Of a DNA stretch of 64,000 bases, positions 34,007-42,768 are shown piece after piece. Source of the stretch: Sandaracinaceae bacterium (GTDB taxonomy: Bacteria; Myxococcota_A; Polyangia; Polyangiales; JADJQN01); NCBI GenBank assembly GCA_016712745.1, contig JADJQN010000004.1, positions 124,001-188,000 on the forward strand, in the 5' to 3' direction. Position 1 is the first letter of the stretch; every line of letters starts with the position of its first letter. Below the pieces are notes generated by a model. The model was not told the DNA's origin, ran no database searches, and worked only from the letters and a program-made list of their open reading frames with translations. A program made the position numbers and the translations under genes.

Positions 34007-35155
34007 ATGGCCGAAACGTACTGGTTCGAGACGGATGAACATCGCACTTTGCGCGCGCAAGTGCGCCGCTTTGCCAGCGAGCATGTCGCGCCGCACGCGC
34101 ACACGTGGGATGAGGCCGAAGAGTTTCCTCGCGCTCTTTATCAAACGGCGGCTCGTGCCGGTGTGCTCGGGATCGGATACGCCGAGGTGATGGGCGGCGC
34201 GGGTGGCGACATCACGCACGTGCTCGTAGCAAGCGAAGAAATGATCTTGGCGGGCAAGAATGTTGGCGTTGTGGCGGGCCTTGGCAGTCATGCGATTGCG
34301 TTGCCGCCGATCCTCATCGCAGGCAGCGACGAACAGCGCACCAAGTTCGTCCCGCCCGTTTTGTGTGGTGAGAAGATTGCTGCGCTTGCGGTCACCGAGC
34401 CAGGTGCGGGCTCCGATGTCGCATCGATCACCACGCGCGCGATTCGCGATGGCGACCACTACGTCGTGAGCGGCGAGAAAATGTTTATCACATCGGGAGT
34501 GCGCGCCGATTTCGTCGTGGCTGCGGTGCGCACCGGCGACGCGGGGCACGGCGGAATCTCGCTCCTCGTGATCCCACGCGACGCGCCGGGCTACTCCATA
34601 TCGAAGGCCATCAAGAAAACTGGATGGCGGTCTAGTGACACGGCGGCGATCTCGTTCGACGGATGTCGCGTTCCGATCGTCAATCGTATTGGTCAAGAAA
34701 ACCAGGGTTTCTACGCGATTATGACAAACTTCGTCAGCGAGCGTCTCCATCTTGGAGCGCAATGCGTTGCGATTGCCGAGCTCGCGTATCGGGAGAGCAT
34801 TGACTACGCAAGGATGCGCGAGGCGTTTGGCAAGACGCTCACTGCGTTTCAAGTCACTCGCCACAAGCTGGCCGACATGGCAACGCAGATCGCGGCGGCG
34901 CGTGCGCTGGTAGGTGAGCTTGCGATGCGGCATTTGCGCGGCGACGATGTCGCAGGCCTCGCTGCGAAAACCAAGAACGCCTGCTCCGACATGTGCAGCG
35001 CCGTCGTCGACCATGCGGTGCAGATTCACGGCGGCGCGGGTTATATGCGCGAGACCGTCGTTGAGCGTTTGTACCGCGACGCGCGCCTCTATCCAATCGG
35101 CGGCGGGACGCGTGAGATTATGAATGAGGTCATCGCAAAGACCGAGCGCTACTGA
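34007..35155 (+). CDS. Acyl-CoA dehydrogenase
   Basis: 382 aa, FAD enzyme that introduces the alpha-beta double bond of acyl-CoA. It shows the three-domain family pattern: helical N-terminus, the beta domain with LAVTEPGAGSDVASITTRA and GEKMFITSG, and the C-terminal helices with EAFGKTLTAFQVTRHKLADMA. The end is QIHGGAGYMRETVVERLYRDARLYPIGGGTREIMNEVI. The catalytic Glu is not at the position before the YRD motif seen in isovaleryl-type enzymes, but would be the usual C-terminal one in the GGGTREI region. Chain-length preference is unknown. Divergent from plsB (69 bases between). Confidence 0.93.
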   Translation: MAETYWFETDEHRTLRAQVRRFASEHVAPHAHTWDEAEEFPRALYQTAARAGVLGIGYAEVMGGAGGDITHVLVASEEMILAGKNVGVVAGLGSHAIALPPILIAGSDEQRTKFVPPVLCGEKIAALAVTEPGAGSDVASITTRAIRDGDHYVVSGEKMFITSGVRADFVVAAVRTGDAGHGGISLLVIPRDAPGYSISKAIKKTGWRSSDTAAISFDGCRVPIVNRIGQENQGFYAIMTNFVSERLHLGAQCVAIAELAYRESIDYARMREAFGKTLTAFQVTRHKLADMATQIAAARALVGELAMRHLRGDDVAGLAAKTKNACSDMCSAVVDHAVQIHGGAGYMRETVVERLYRDARLYPIGGGTREIMNEVIAKTERY

Positions 35156-35195
35156 AGCGCTCGTCTTTTGTCCCGACCGTGTCTTTGGACAACGT

Positions 35196-35253
35196 CGGCG
35201 AGGCTGCGACCTCGCCGTTGCTCGCTCAAGTCGGTCATGTGCTTTGCAGCACA
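35196..35253. terminator. Two hairpins in a convergent intergenic region
   Basis: CGGCGAGG (35196-35203) pairs with CCTCGCCG (35210-35217), and TGTGCT (35238-35243) pairs with AGCACA (35248-35253). Both lie in the 175-base gap between the acyl-CoA dehydrogenase and the small lipoprotein gene, where I see no coding sequence. They lack a T tract, so termination is inferred. Confidence 0.4.
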
Positions 35254-35330
35254 CTCCCTCCTCTCGCTGCGGGCGCGTCCACGTTCAGGACAAAATCCAT
35301 CACGCTAGTGGATCGAGATTGCTAATGCAG

Positions 35331-35504
35331 CTAGGGGGATTGTGTCGGTGGGGGTGCGGGATCGGACGGGCCGGAGCCGGTTTCTGTCGTGTCCGTGCTA
35401 GTTGTCTGCGTTTCGTCGGTCGCGATCGTCGGCTCGCCTGAGCTAGCGCCGCCGCATGCGACGAGCATCGTCGTCAAAAAAGTCGCCGCGATAATCTTCT
35501 TCAT
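35331..35504 (-). CDS. Small lipoprotein, 57 aa
   Basis: The ATG at 35504 follows GGAGG at a five-base spacing, which decides the start. The signal MKKIIAATFLTTMLVACGG has lipobox LVAC. The mature part is about 40 residues of Thr, Ser, Glu and Pro, expected to be disordered. It lies 11 bases after the deoA stop, so it is the last gene of the rnr-deoA unit. Function is unknown. Confidence 0.7.
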   Translation of the reverse strand: MKKIIAATFLTTMLVACGGASSGEPTIATDETQTTSTDTTETGSGPSDPAPPPTQSP

Positions 35505-35515
35505 CTTTGCCTCCA

Positions 35516-36853
35516 CTACTTTCGGATCGTATCGAGCACGAGCGGGAGAATCTTCTTTGCGCGTGGTGAAACTTCGTACGCATCGCGAATGCGATCACAT
35601 ACGCGGTCTGCCGCAGCCTTGTCGCGCACGTGGACTTCGGCAAGGACCTCGCCTTTTGCGATTTTGTCGCCAAGCTTTTTGTGCAGCATGATGCCCACAG
35701 CGGGGTCAACTGCCTGATCGGCGCGCGTGCGGCCCGCGCCCATTGCCACTGCGGACAAGCCGATCTCGAGCGCGTCGATGCCGGTGACAAATCCGCTGCG
35801 CGTGCTCTTTACGCCGACGACACGCGGCGCGCGCGGCAAGCGATCGGGCTCCGCGACGACGCGCGGGTCGCCCTTCTGTGCGCGGATGATGTTTTCGAAC
35901 ACGCGCGCGCCTTTGCGCGAACGAATCGCTTCGCTCAGCATCTTGCGGGCTGCGCTTTCGCTTTTCGCCACGCCGCCCAAGCGCAGCATCTCTGCGCCAA
36001 GCACCAAGGTGCACTCGACCAGATCATCGGGTCCGCGGCCCAACAAAACCTCGATCGCTTCGGCGGTCTCGAGCGCATTGCCTACCGCAAAACCAAGAGG
36101 CGCTTCCATTGAAGTGAGAATTGCGGTGACGCGCTTCTTCGCAAGGGTGCCAACCCGCACGATCGAGCGCGCCAACGCTCGCGCGTCCTCGATCGTTTTC
36201 ATGAAGGCGCCTCGCCCGACCTTGACGTCGAGTACAAGAGCGTCGATGCCTTCGGCGAGCTTCTTCGAAAGAATGCTGGCGGTGATCAGGGGGATGGATT
36301 CCACAGTCCCCGTGACATCGCGCAACGCGTAGATTCGCTTATCTGCGGGCGCAATGTCCGCCGTCTGGCCGATCAACGCGCAGCCCACGTCGCGAACTTG
36401 CTTCACAAATTGCGCGACGGGCATCGATACATTGAAGCCGGGGATCGCCTCGAGTTTGTCGAGGGTTCCGCCTGTGTGGCCGAGACCTCGACCGCTCACC
36501 ATGGGGATCGGAACGCCGCATGCAGCGACCAGAGGCGCAAGGCACAGCGATACTTTGTCCCCCACGCCACCCGTCGAATGCTTGTCGACTTTGATGCCGG
36601 GCACTTTTGAAAGATCAACCACCGTGCCGCTGTCACGCATCGCGAGAGTGAGCGCCGTTGTTTCTTCCGGCGTCATCCCTTGAAAGAATGTCGCCATCAA
36701 AAGCGCGCTCATTTGATAGTCGGCGACGTCGCCGTGAGTGAAGCCTTCGATAAGGCCGGCAATCTCTTCTTTCGAAAGAGCGCCGCCACTGCGCTTGTGA
36801 ACGATGAGCTCAGGAATGCTGCGCGCGTTGCCGTGTGTCTTTCTCTTCTTCAT
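35516..36853 (-). CDS. deoA: Thymidine/pyrimidine-nucleoside phosphorylase
   Basis: 445 aa. Phosphorolysis of thymidine, deoxyuridine or uridine to base and sugar-1-phosphate in salvage. It shows the phosphate-binding KHSTGGVGDK and the family signature SGRGLGHTGGTLDKLEAIPG (about 120-139). LDVKVGRGAFMK and a C-terminal barrel-sandwich domain (VGIMLHKKLGDKIAKGEVLAEVH) complete it. Length fits the family. It overlaps rnr by ATGA, so its translation is linked to RNase R. Confidence 0.95.
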   Translation of the reverse strand: MKKRKTHGNARSIPELIVHKRSGGALSKEEIAGLIEGFTHGDVADYQMSALLMATFFQGMTPEETTALTLAMRDSGTVVDLSKVPGIKVDKHSTGGVGDKVSLCLAPLVAACGVPIPMVSGRGLGHTGGTLDKLEAIPGFNVSMPVAQFVKQVRDVGCALIGQTADIAPADKRIYALRDVTGTVESIPLITASILSKKLAEGIDALVLDVKVGRGAFMKTIEDARALARSIVRVGTLAKKRVTAILTSMEAPLGFAVGNALETAEAIEVLLGRGPDDLVECTLVLGAEMLRLGGVAKSESAARKMLSEAIRSRKGARVFENIIRAQKGDPRVVAEPDRLPRAPRVVGVKSTRSGFVTGIDALEIGLSAVAMGAGRTRADQAVDPAVGIMLHKKLGDKIAKGEVLAEVHVRDKAAADRVCDRIRDAYEVSPRAKKILPLVLDTIRK

Positions 36854-39480
36854 CGACGCTTGTCCTTGCGGCCCTTCTTTGCGCCGCCTCCGGCCTTGCT
36901 TCCGCCGCCGCTCTTGCCGCCGCCGCTCTTGCCGCCCGCACTCTTGCCCGCGCCAAACGTGCGTCCTGCGCTGCCCTTGCCATGACCGCCGAAGCTTTTG
37001 CGCGGGGTCTCAGAGCCTTCGCCTCCGGCGTTGATCGCTTCGCGCAGACTCTTGCCGCGCTCGGCGCGACCGCCGCGTCCACTTGCAGAGAGGCGCGGTC
37101 GTTCGTTGCGTCCGCTGCCGAGGCCAAGTCCACCGGGTCGGCCGCGTGCCGCACCGCCAGGTCCGTCTTTCCCCTTTTTGCGGTCGTCGCCTTCGGGGCG
37201 CCGCACTTGCGAGAAGCGGGGGCGAGGTAGCTCAGCGGCGGCCGTGTGGTCGACAACGCGCGATGTGATCTGGCGATCCTGAATCGAGACGCTCTCGATG
37301 ACGACCCGAACCTTGTCGCCCATGCTAAATACGTGTCCCGAGCGAGATCCCACCAAGCGAATGCCGTGCTCGTCCATTTCGTAGTGGTCGTCTCCGAGAG
37401 CATCCACGGGAACGAGCGACTCGACGAACGGCTTATCAAACGCGCAGTAGAAGCCCCAGCCCGTGACGCTGGTGATGGTGGCATCGAACTCTTCGCCGAT
37501 CTTGTCGCGCATCAGAATCGCGCGATACAAATCGACGGCTTCGCGTTCAGCGAGCATGGCGCGGCGTTCGAGGCGCGATGAATCGGCAGCCCAGGATTGC
37601 AACTTCTTGCCGAGCGCATCAATGGCTTTTTGGTCCTCGTGAATCACGGCGCGCACCACGCGATGCACAGCGAGATCGGGGTAGCGCCGAATCGGCGACG
37701 TGAAATGCAAATAGTCGCGCGCCGCCAACCCGAAATGTCCGATGTTGGTCGTGTCGTACGTCGCCTGCTGCATCGCTCGCAAAAGCAAATAGCCAAGCGC
37801 TTGCTGATGAGGCGTGCCTTCAATCTGTGCAAGAAAGCCAGTCAGCTTGCGCGGGTTTTCTCCCGCATCCGGATCGAGCGTGTGCCCGAGCGACGCGGCG
37901 AGATCAGAGAACGCCATAATCTTTTTCTCGTCGGGCTTGCCGTGCACACGATAAATCGCTGGCACCGAACGCTTGGCGAGGTCGGCGGCGACGACTTCGT
38001 TCGCCAGCAACATCATGTCTTCGATCAGCGCGTATGCCTGACGCACGCCTGGATCCATGCGCGAGCGGTAGACGTCGATCGGCTCGTCCGTTTTCGGGTC
38101 GAGCTTGACGCGCGCTTCGGGAAGATCGAAATCGAGCGAGCCGCGCGCCTTGCGCTTCTTGCGCAAAATCGCCGACGCCTCCTGCAGAATCTTCAGCAGA
38201 GGAATGCGCGCCTGCGCTTCTTTTTGCTCGGGCACTTCCTCGGTGAGACCCAAGGCGCGTGCGACCGAACCGTACGTGAGGCGTGCGCCCGAACGCATCA
38301 AGCCCTCGATGTAACGGTAGTTCTGAATGCTTCCGTCAAGACCAAGATGCACTTCGACGGCGAGCGTCAGGCGATCCTGATTCGGAACGAGCGATGCCAA
38401 ATTCGATGAGAGCTGATGCGGAAGCATCGGAATCGCGCGATCGGGCAAGTAGATTGAAGTACCGCGCGCAATCGCTTCGCGATCGATCGCGGTGCCTTCG
38501 CGCACATAGTGGGAAACGTCTGCAATCGCGACGATGATGCGAAAACCCGTCTTGATGCGCTCCGCCCAAACCGCGTCGTCGTGATCGCGCGCGTCTTCGG
38601 GATCGATGGTGACCAAATCGTAAGGACGCAAATCTTCGCGCCCCTCTTTGTCAGCTTCAGGAACTGTCTCGGGGATCTTGTCGGCTTCCGCTACAACGTC
38701 CACCGGGAATTCTTCGACGATGCCGTCGCGAATCTTGATAGCGGCCACTTCGACCGATGCAACGCCTGGCCGACCAATCGCCTGCGTCACGCGCGCCTCG
38801 GCGGCTTCGTCTTCACGCTCGGGGTAGCGAACGATTTCGCCGACGACCATCAGGCCTTCAACAGCACCTGGTGGCAGCTTGCCGGTGACAGGCACTGGAC
38901 CCCGCACGCGTGGATCGGAGGGCTCGATGTAGTCGTGACGACCCGCACGCTTGAGGATGCCGACGATACGCTTGGTCGCGCGCTCGAGTATTTCAACGAT
39001 CGCACCTTCGCGACCTTTGGCGCTTGGATGCGCATTTACGCGCACGCGATCTCCGTGCATCGCCGTCGACAAACTCGGAGGCGGAATGAAGACGTCAGGT
39101 CCGCCATCTTCAGCGGCAACGAATCCAAATCCGCGTGCGTTCATCGTGAGGCGACCGATGACTCCGCCGGTCTTGCTCGAGAGCTTGGGCGCCGGGCGTT
39201 CGTCTTCGTACGCGGGTGCGTCGCGCGTCTCTACGGGCTTCGGAGTCGGCGCCTTCTTCGCCTTCACGACCTTCGTGCCCTTCTCCAATCGAAAGCGTAG
39301 GCCTGGCATTTCGCGCACGTAGCCTTCGTCACGCAGCTCTTCGAGAATCTCTTGCACCGAGGCGCGGGCCTGCGACGGCAATTTCAAGATGGTGCAGATC
39401 TCACCGATATGCATCGCGCGGGGAGCGCGGGTGGCGAGTGCCTCGACGACTTGTACGCGCGAGACTTCAATATTTTCCAT
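36850..39480 (-). CDS. rnr: Ribonuclease R
   Basis: 876 aa. Processive 3'-5' exoribonuclease that degrades structured RNA. Order: N-terminal winged helix (about 5-70), basic linker, cold-shock domains (GVIGRLTMNARGFGFVAAED, about 105-240) and the RNB catalytic domain. That domain contains TIDPEDARDHDDAVW with the metal-binding aspartates and a later HFTSPIRRYPDLAVHR. Then come the S1 domain (FDATITSVTGWGFYCAFDKPFVESLVPV, about 685-765) and a tail of about 100 residues rich in Gly, Lys and Arg. The long tail is likely for RNA or ribosome binding. Followed by deoA with a four-base overlap. Confidence 0.95.
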   Translation of the reverse strand: MENIEVSRVQVVEALATRAPRAMHIGEICTILKLPSQARASVQEILEELRDEGYVREMPGLRFRLEKGTKVVKAKKAPTPKPVETRDAPAYEDERPAPKLSSKTGGVIGRLTMNARGFGFVAAEDGGPDVFIPPPSLSTAMHGDRVRVNAHPSAKGREGAIVEILERATKRIVGILKRAGRHDYIEPSDPRVRGPVPVTGKLPPGAVEGLMVVGEIVRYPEREDEAAEARVTQAIGRPGVASVEVAAIKIRDGIVEEFPVDVVAEADKIPETVPEADKEGREDLRPYDLVTIDPEDARDHDDAVWAERIKTGFRIIVAIADVSHYVREGTAIDREAIARGTSIYLPDRAIPMLPHQLSSNLASLVPNQDRLTLAVEVHLGLDGSIQNYRYIEGLMRSGARLTYGSVARALGLTEEVPEQKEAQARIPLLKILQEASAILRKKRKARGSLDFDLPEARVKLDPKTDEPIDVYRSRMDPGVRQAYALIEDMMLLANEVVAADLAKRSVPAIYRVHGKPDEKKIMAFSDLAASLGHTLDPDAGENPRKLTGFLAQIEGTPHQQALGYLLLRAMQQATYDTTNIGHFGLAARDYLHFTSPIRRYPDLAVHRVVRAVIHEDQKAIDALGKKLQSWAADSSRLERRAMLAEREAVDLYRAILMRDKIGEEFDATITSVTGWGFYCAFDKPFVESLVPVDALGDDHYEMDEHGIRLVGSRSGHVFSMGDKVRVVIESVSIQDRQITSRVVDHTAAAELPRPRFSQVRRPEGDDRKKGKDGPGGAARGRPGGLGLGSGRNERPRLSASGRGGRAERGKSLREAINAGGEGSETPRKSFGGHGKGSAGRTFGAGKSAGGKSGGGKSGGGSKAGGGAKKGRKDKRR

Positions 39481-39510
39481 TACATTTTCCTAGTTCAATA
39501 AAAAGCGCGC

Positions 39511-40812
39511 TCACTGATGGAACGCGTGAAGAGCGCCGTCATCGGCGCCGACATAGAGAGTGCCGTCTTGTGCGAGCGCTGCTGTCGAGTCGACATCTTG
39601 GCCAACGTTGATGCGCCAAAGTGTCTGTCCAGCAGGATCGATCGCGTAGAGAAAATCGTCTTGAGAACCCACATAGATGCGGCCCTCTCGATCGATACGG
39701 GCCGACGCACGAATGCGGCCCGAGGTTTGAACTCGCCATTTGAGAGTTCCATCTGCGTTGAGCGCGTAGAGCTGATTGTCGTAGCTGCCTACGATAATGC
39801 TTCCATCGCGTGCGATAGCGGGCGTCGCTCGGACGTCGGCTTGCGTTGCATAACGCCAGCGGACTGTTCCATCGACTGCAACCGCGAGTACTTCGCCCCG
39901 ATCGGTTCCCACGTAAATTGTGCCGTCTTGGGCGATCGAAGCGCTGCCTTCAATGCTAGCGCCAGCGGCGAGGTCCCAGGCGACGCTTCCATTTGTGTGA
40001 AGAGCTAGAAGCTTTCCATCGGGTGTTCCGACGAGAATCAGACCTTGCGGGTGAATCGCTGGTGAGCTCGTGACGCGGCCCGCCGTTGCGGTGTGCCAAA
40101 GCACGTTGCCATGGGGATCGAGTGCGTACACTCCGTCGGCGCCGACGTAGATTGTTCCGTCGCTTCCAACGGTGGGGCTCGATTCCACTTGCGCACCTAC
40201 GGTGCGTCGCCAGCGAAGTTGGCCCGTGGGTGCGAGCGCAATCACCGAGCTGTCGTCACAGCCAACGACAATGCTTCCGTCCGAGCCGATTGCCACCGAC
40301 GAGCGAAACTTGTCCGGTGCCGTGTAACGCCATCGCAGCGTTCCGTCGGGCGCAACTGCGAGCAGTGTGCGATCGAGCGAGCCCAAGTAAACCGTTCCGT
40401 CGGGCCCCACGGTCGGCGATGCAAAAATGCGCGCGCCGGTGGCAACGCGAAAACGTCGCGTCGGTTCATTCACGGGTCCAAGATGAACGCTCATTCCTCG
40501 ATGCAAAGGGCCACCCATGAACATGGGTGCTTCGTTGATCGGCGCGTGCGCGAGAGGGGGAGTTGCCGTGCCAGTCGCGCCCGCGTCGTCCCCGACCGCT
40601 TGCGAGCTAGTCCCGTTGCTCTGCGCGAGCTCGGTGCGTACCTCTTCAATGAAGCGGCAGCGGCCTTCGTGACAGATGCGATCGGCCCGGCACTCGCTGT
40701 CCGACATGCAGGGCGACGCCGGTTGAGGCGAGGCGTGTCCGCAGCCGAGCAGCAAAGCCAGAGCGCCTAAAACGAAGCGCGAACCAAAGGAGGCCTTTTG
40801 CCAAATCATCAA
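39511..40812 (-). CDS. Lipoprotein with PQQ-type beta-propeller repeats
   Basis: 433 aa. Signal with lipobox LLGC (Cys about 24), a short Cys-rich segment (CMSDSECRADRICHEGRC) and an Ala/Pro linker. Then come seven to eight repeats of about 40 residues with GSDGTIYVG...YALDPHGNVLW text. Repeats of this type build a propeller, as in BamB or quinoprotein-like proteins; the PQQ-contacting residues of dehydrogenases are not evident. Likely a periplasmic or surface scaffold. It lies 30 bases upstream of rnr on the same strand. Confidence 0.85.
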   Translation of the reverse strand: MMIWQKASFGSRFVLGALALLLGCGHASPQPASPCMSDSECRADRICHEGRCRFIEEVRTELAQSNGTSSQAVGDDAGATGTATPPLAHAPINEAPMFMGGPLHRGMSVHLGPVNEPTRRFRVATGARIFASPTVGPDGTVYLGSLDRTLLAVAPDGTLRWRYTAPDKFRSSVAIGSDGSIVVGCDDSSVIALAPTGQLRWRRTVGAQVESSPTVGSDGTIYVGADGVYALDPHGNVLWHTATAGRVTSSPAIHPQGLILVGTPDGKLLALHTNGSVAWDLAAGASIEGSASIAQDGTIYVGTDRGEVLAVAVDGTVRWRYATQADVRATPAIARDGSIIVGSYDNQLYALNADGTLKWRVQTSGRIRASARIDREGRIYVGSQDDFLYAIDPAGQTLWRINVGQDVDSTAALAQDGTLYVGADDGALHAFHQ

Positions 40813-40846
40813 CGGCCCACAGTGTAGCCCTGCTGCGCAGCCTTTG

Positions 40847-42691
40847 TCAGTGGGTTTCGCCTGCGCTTTGGCGCGTGAAAACGTAGAGTTTGCCGCCTTT
40901 TACAAAGGCGACCTGCATCGCGTCCTCCGATACTGCCGCGGCGGACACCTCCCCGGGCAGGCTGCTCCACTCGCTAGGTCGCAGAAAGAGACGGCGCGCG
41001 TTAGGCGCCGCGATGGTCACAAAGAAGCCGATCGAGCTTGCAGTCACGTACGCGTGTCCGTTGGCGCTGACGGCTCCAGGTGTGAGCGGGGCCGGCGCAG
41101 GCATGCCTTGCGCGAGTTGGCTTGCCGGCCCAAGCGGCTGTCCGTTCTCACCGATCGGAACGACGTAGGTCTTATCGTCGCGCGTGACGACCACGCCCTG
41201 CGGTGCCCACCCAAGCACAATGAAGTCGCCATCGTCCTGACGTAGTGCGCGCGACAAGGGACACGCTGCACCTTGTGGTGGAGGCGCGGGAAAGATCAGC
41301 GCGTCGGCGACTGCACCTACAGCGAGACCGTCGCCTCGGACAATGCCCAGTGCGTACCCTTCACAGTTGCGATGGATATCGGCAATCGAGAAGGTATGTG
41401 AGACGTCGTAGATACGGATGTCTTCGGCGCCCGCATCGGCTGCGGACGCTGTTTGCGTTTCGAGATCGAAGGTGAGCGGCGACGTTCCGCGTACGAGAAT
41501 CGAGCGGCCGTCCGCACTGAAGGCAAGTGCTGACAGACGCGCCTCGGTCGGTGCGACAACACTCACGGAAGGTCCGGTTATCAAGCGCACGTCCTCATCT
41601 GAGTGAAGCTGTGCCATTGCAGCATCGAGAGCCGTGCGATCGGCGCGGGTGAGCGTGTAGCCTGGATTCGCAAGACGTTCTGCAACAGTCAGAGCTTCCC
41701 GCGCAGAGTTGGACGCGGCTGCAATCTTGACGAGCGTAACGCCTGCGCTTCCGGCAGCAGCGGACGCCCCGCAGACGAGACCGATGGCGTCGCCCACCCG
41801 CAGCCGTGATTCGCCGCTTTCGCGGCAAATTGTGCTGTGAAGTGCGGCCACGCGCCGAGCCGCGGCGGCTGCAAATGCGGCGTCATTCCGGTGCGCGCGC
41901 GCTCGCGTTTCCGCCATCAGGCGTAGCAGTGTGGCTTCGGGCTCGTGCGTGTCGCGCGCAAGACCGCTCGGGCGATCAAAGTACGTAAGGGTGAGAGGCG
42001 CAGCATCCGGCAAGTCCACGGGCGTGATTTGCACGTCGACGAGCAGGTCTTCATTTTGGTCGCCATCCTTGTCCTCAGCGCGAAAGGAAATTTGTGCGCG
42101 CTCCGCTCCTTCGCGTGTGGATGCGATCAGGGTGAAGCGTTCACGGATGGAGGGCGTGCCGCCCACGCTCACGATCACATAAGGCTGGGGCATGGCCATC
42201 GTGCCTTCGGGGCAAGTCTCGGTCAACGTCGCGAGAACGAAGTGCGCGGAGAAGTGGCGTAGAGCATAGCGATTCACCATGCAGCCAGGTGTCGTTGTCG
42301 GCATGGCACCAAGTTGCGTCGCAGCTCGAAAGCTCGTGCCCTCGCGCGACGCTACCAAGAGCGCAGCAGCGCCTTGTGCATCCACTGCGACGAGAACGGC
42401 GTCGCGATCCCCATCGCGATCCAAATCAATCGGGAGCACCGAGCGCACCGAGCGTCCGGGCACCGTGACCGCTGAGCCTTCCACGGAGAAGGTCTGCGTA
42501 CCTTCCGGCAAGTCATTGCCATCCACCGCCGCAAAAGACGGCGTCGCAGCCGGCGTGTTCTGTTGCGCATTCGTCTCGCTGTGACCCGCTTCGCTTTGGA
42601 ACGGCACCGGGGTCGGTTCGCACGAAGAGCAGCCCGCTGTAAGTGCAGCAAGCGAGAGCGTTCCCAAGAAAAAAAGGCGCCGTAGATTCAT
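40847..42691 (-). CDS. Large lipoprotein with FG-GAP-like segments
   Basis: 614 aa from the ATG at 42691 (an ATG at 42715 would add eight residues to the signal). The signal MNLRRLFFLGTLSLAALTAG precedes the lipidated Cys (lipobox LTAGC). The segments IDLDRDGDRDAVLVAVD and EDKDGDQNEDLLVDVQ look like calcium-binding FG-GAP/VCBS-type blades. The middle is helical and the C-terminal third is again beta-rich. Divergent from the outer-membrane barrel gene (77 bases). Function is unknown. Confidence 0.7.
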   Translation of the reverse strand: MNLRRLFFLGTLSLAALTAGCSSCEPTPVPFQSEAGHSETNAQQNTPAATPSFAAVDGNDLPEGTQTFSVEGSAVTVPGRSVRSVLPIDLDRDGDRDAVLVAVDAQGAAALLVASREGTSFRAATQLGAMPTTTPGCMVNRYALRHFSAHFVLATLTETCPEGTMAMPQPYVIVSVGGTPSIRERFTLIASTREGAERAQISFRAEDKDGDQNEDLLVDVQITPVDLPDAAPLTLTYFDRPSGLARDTHEPEATLLRLMAETRARAHRNDAAFAAAAARRVAALHSTICRESGESRLRVGDAIGLVCGASAAAGSAGVTLVKIAAASNSAREALTVAERLANPGYTLTRADRTALDAAMAQLHSDEDVRLITGPSVSVVAPTEARLSALAFSADGRSILVRGTSPLTFDLETQTASAADAGAEDIRIYDVSHTFSIADIHRNCEGYALGIVRGDGLAVGAVADALIFPAPPPQGAACPLSRALRQDDGDFIVLGWAPQGVVVTRDDKTYVVPIGENGQPLGPASQLAQGMPAPAPLTPGAVSANGHAYVTASSIGFFVTIAAPNARRLFLRPSEWSSLPGEVSAAAVSEDAMQVAFVKGGKLYVFTRQSAGETH

Positions 42692-42768
42692 CTGGCGAGC
42701 TTTTTTAGCACGCATTCTGCGAATTGCGGTTTTCACGGCAACCAAGGGGGCTTACCGTTCCGGTCCTT

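Noticed and set aside
33950..35254. 434-codon open frame antisense to the acyl-CoA dehydrogenase
   Set aside because: Composition is Arg/His/Asp-rich with no motif; it is the shadow of a clear enzyme gene caused by G+C-rich codon use.
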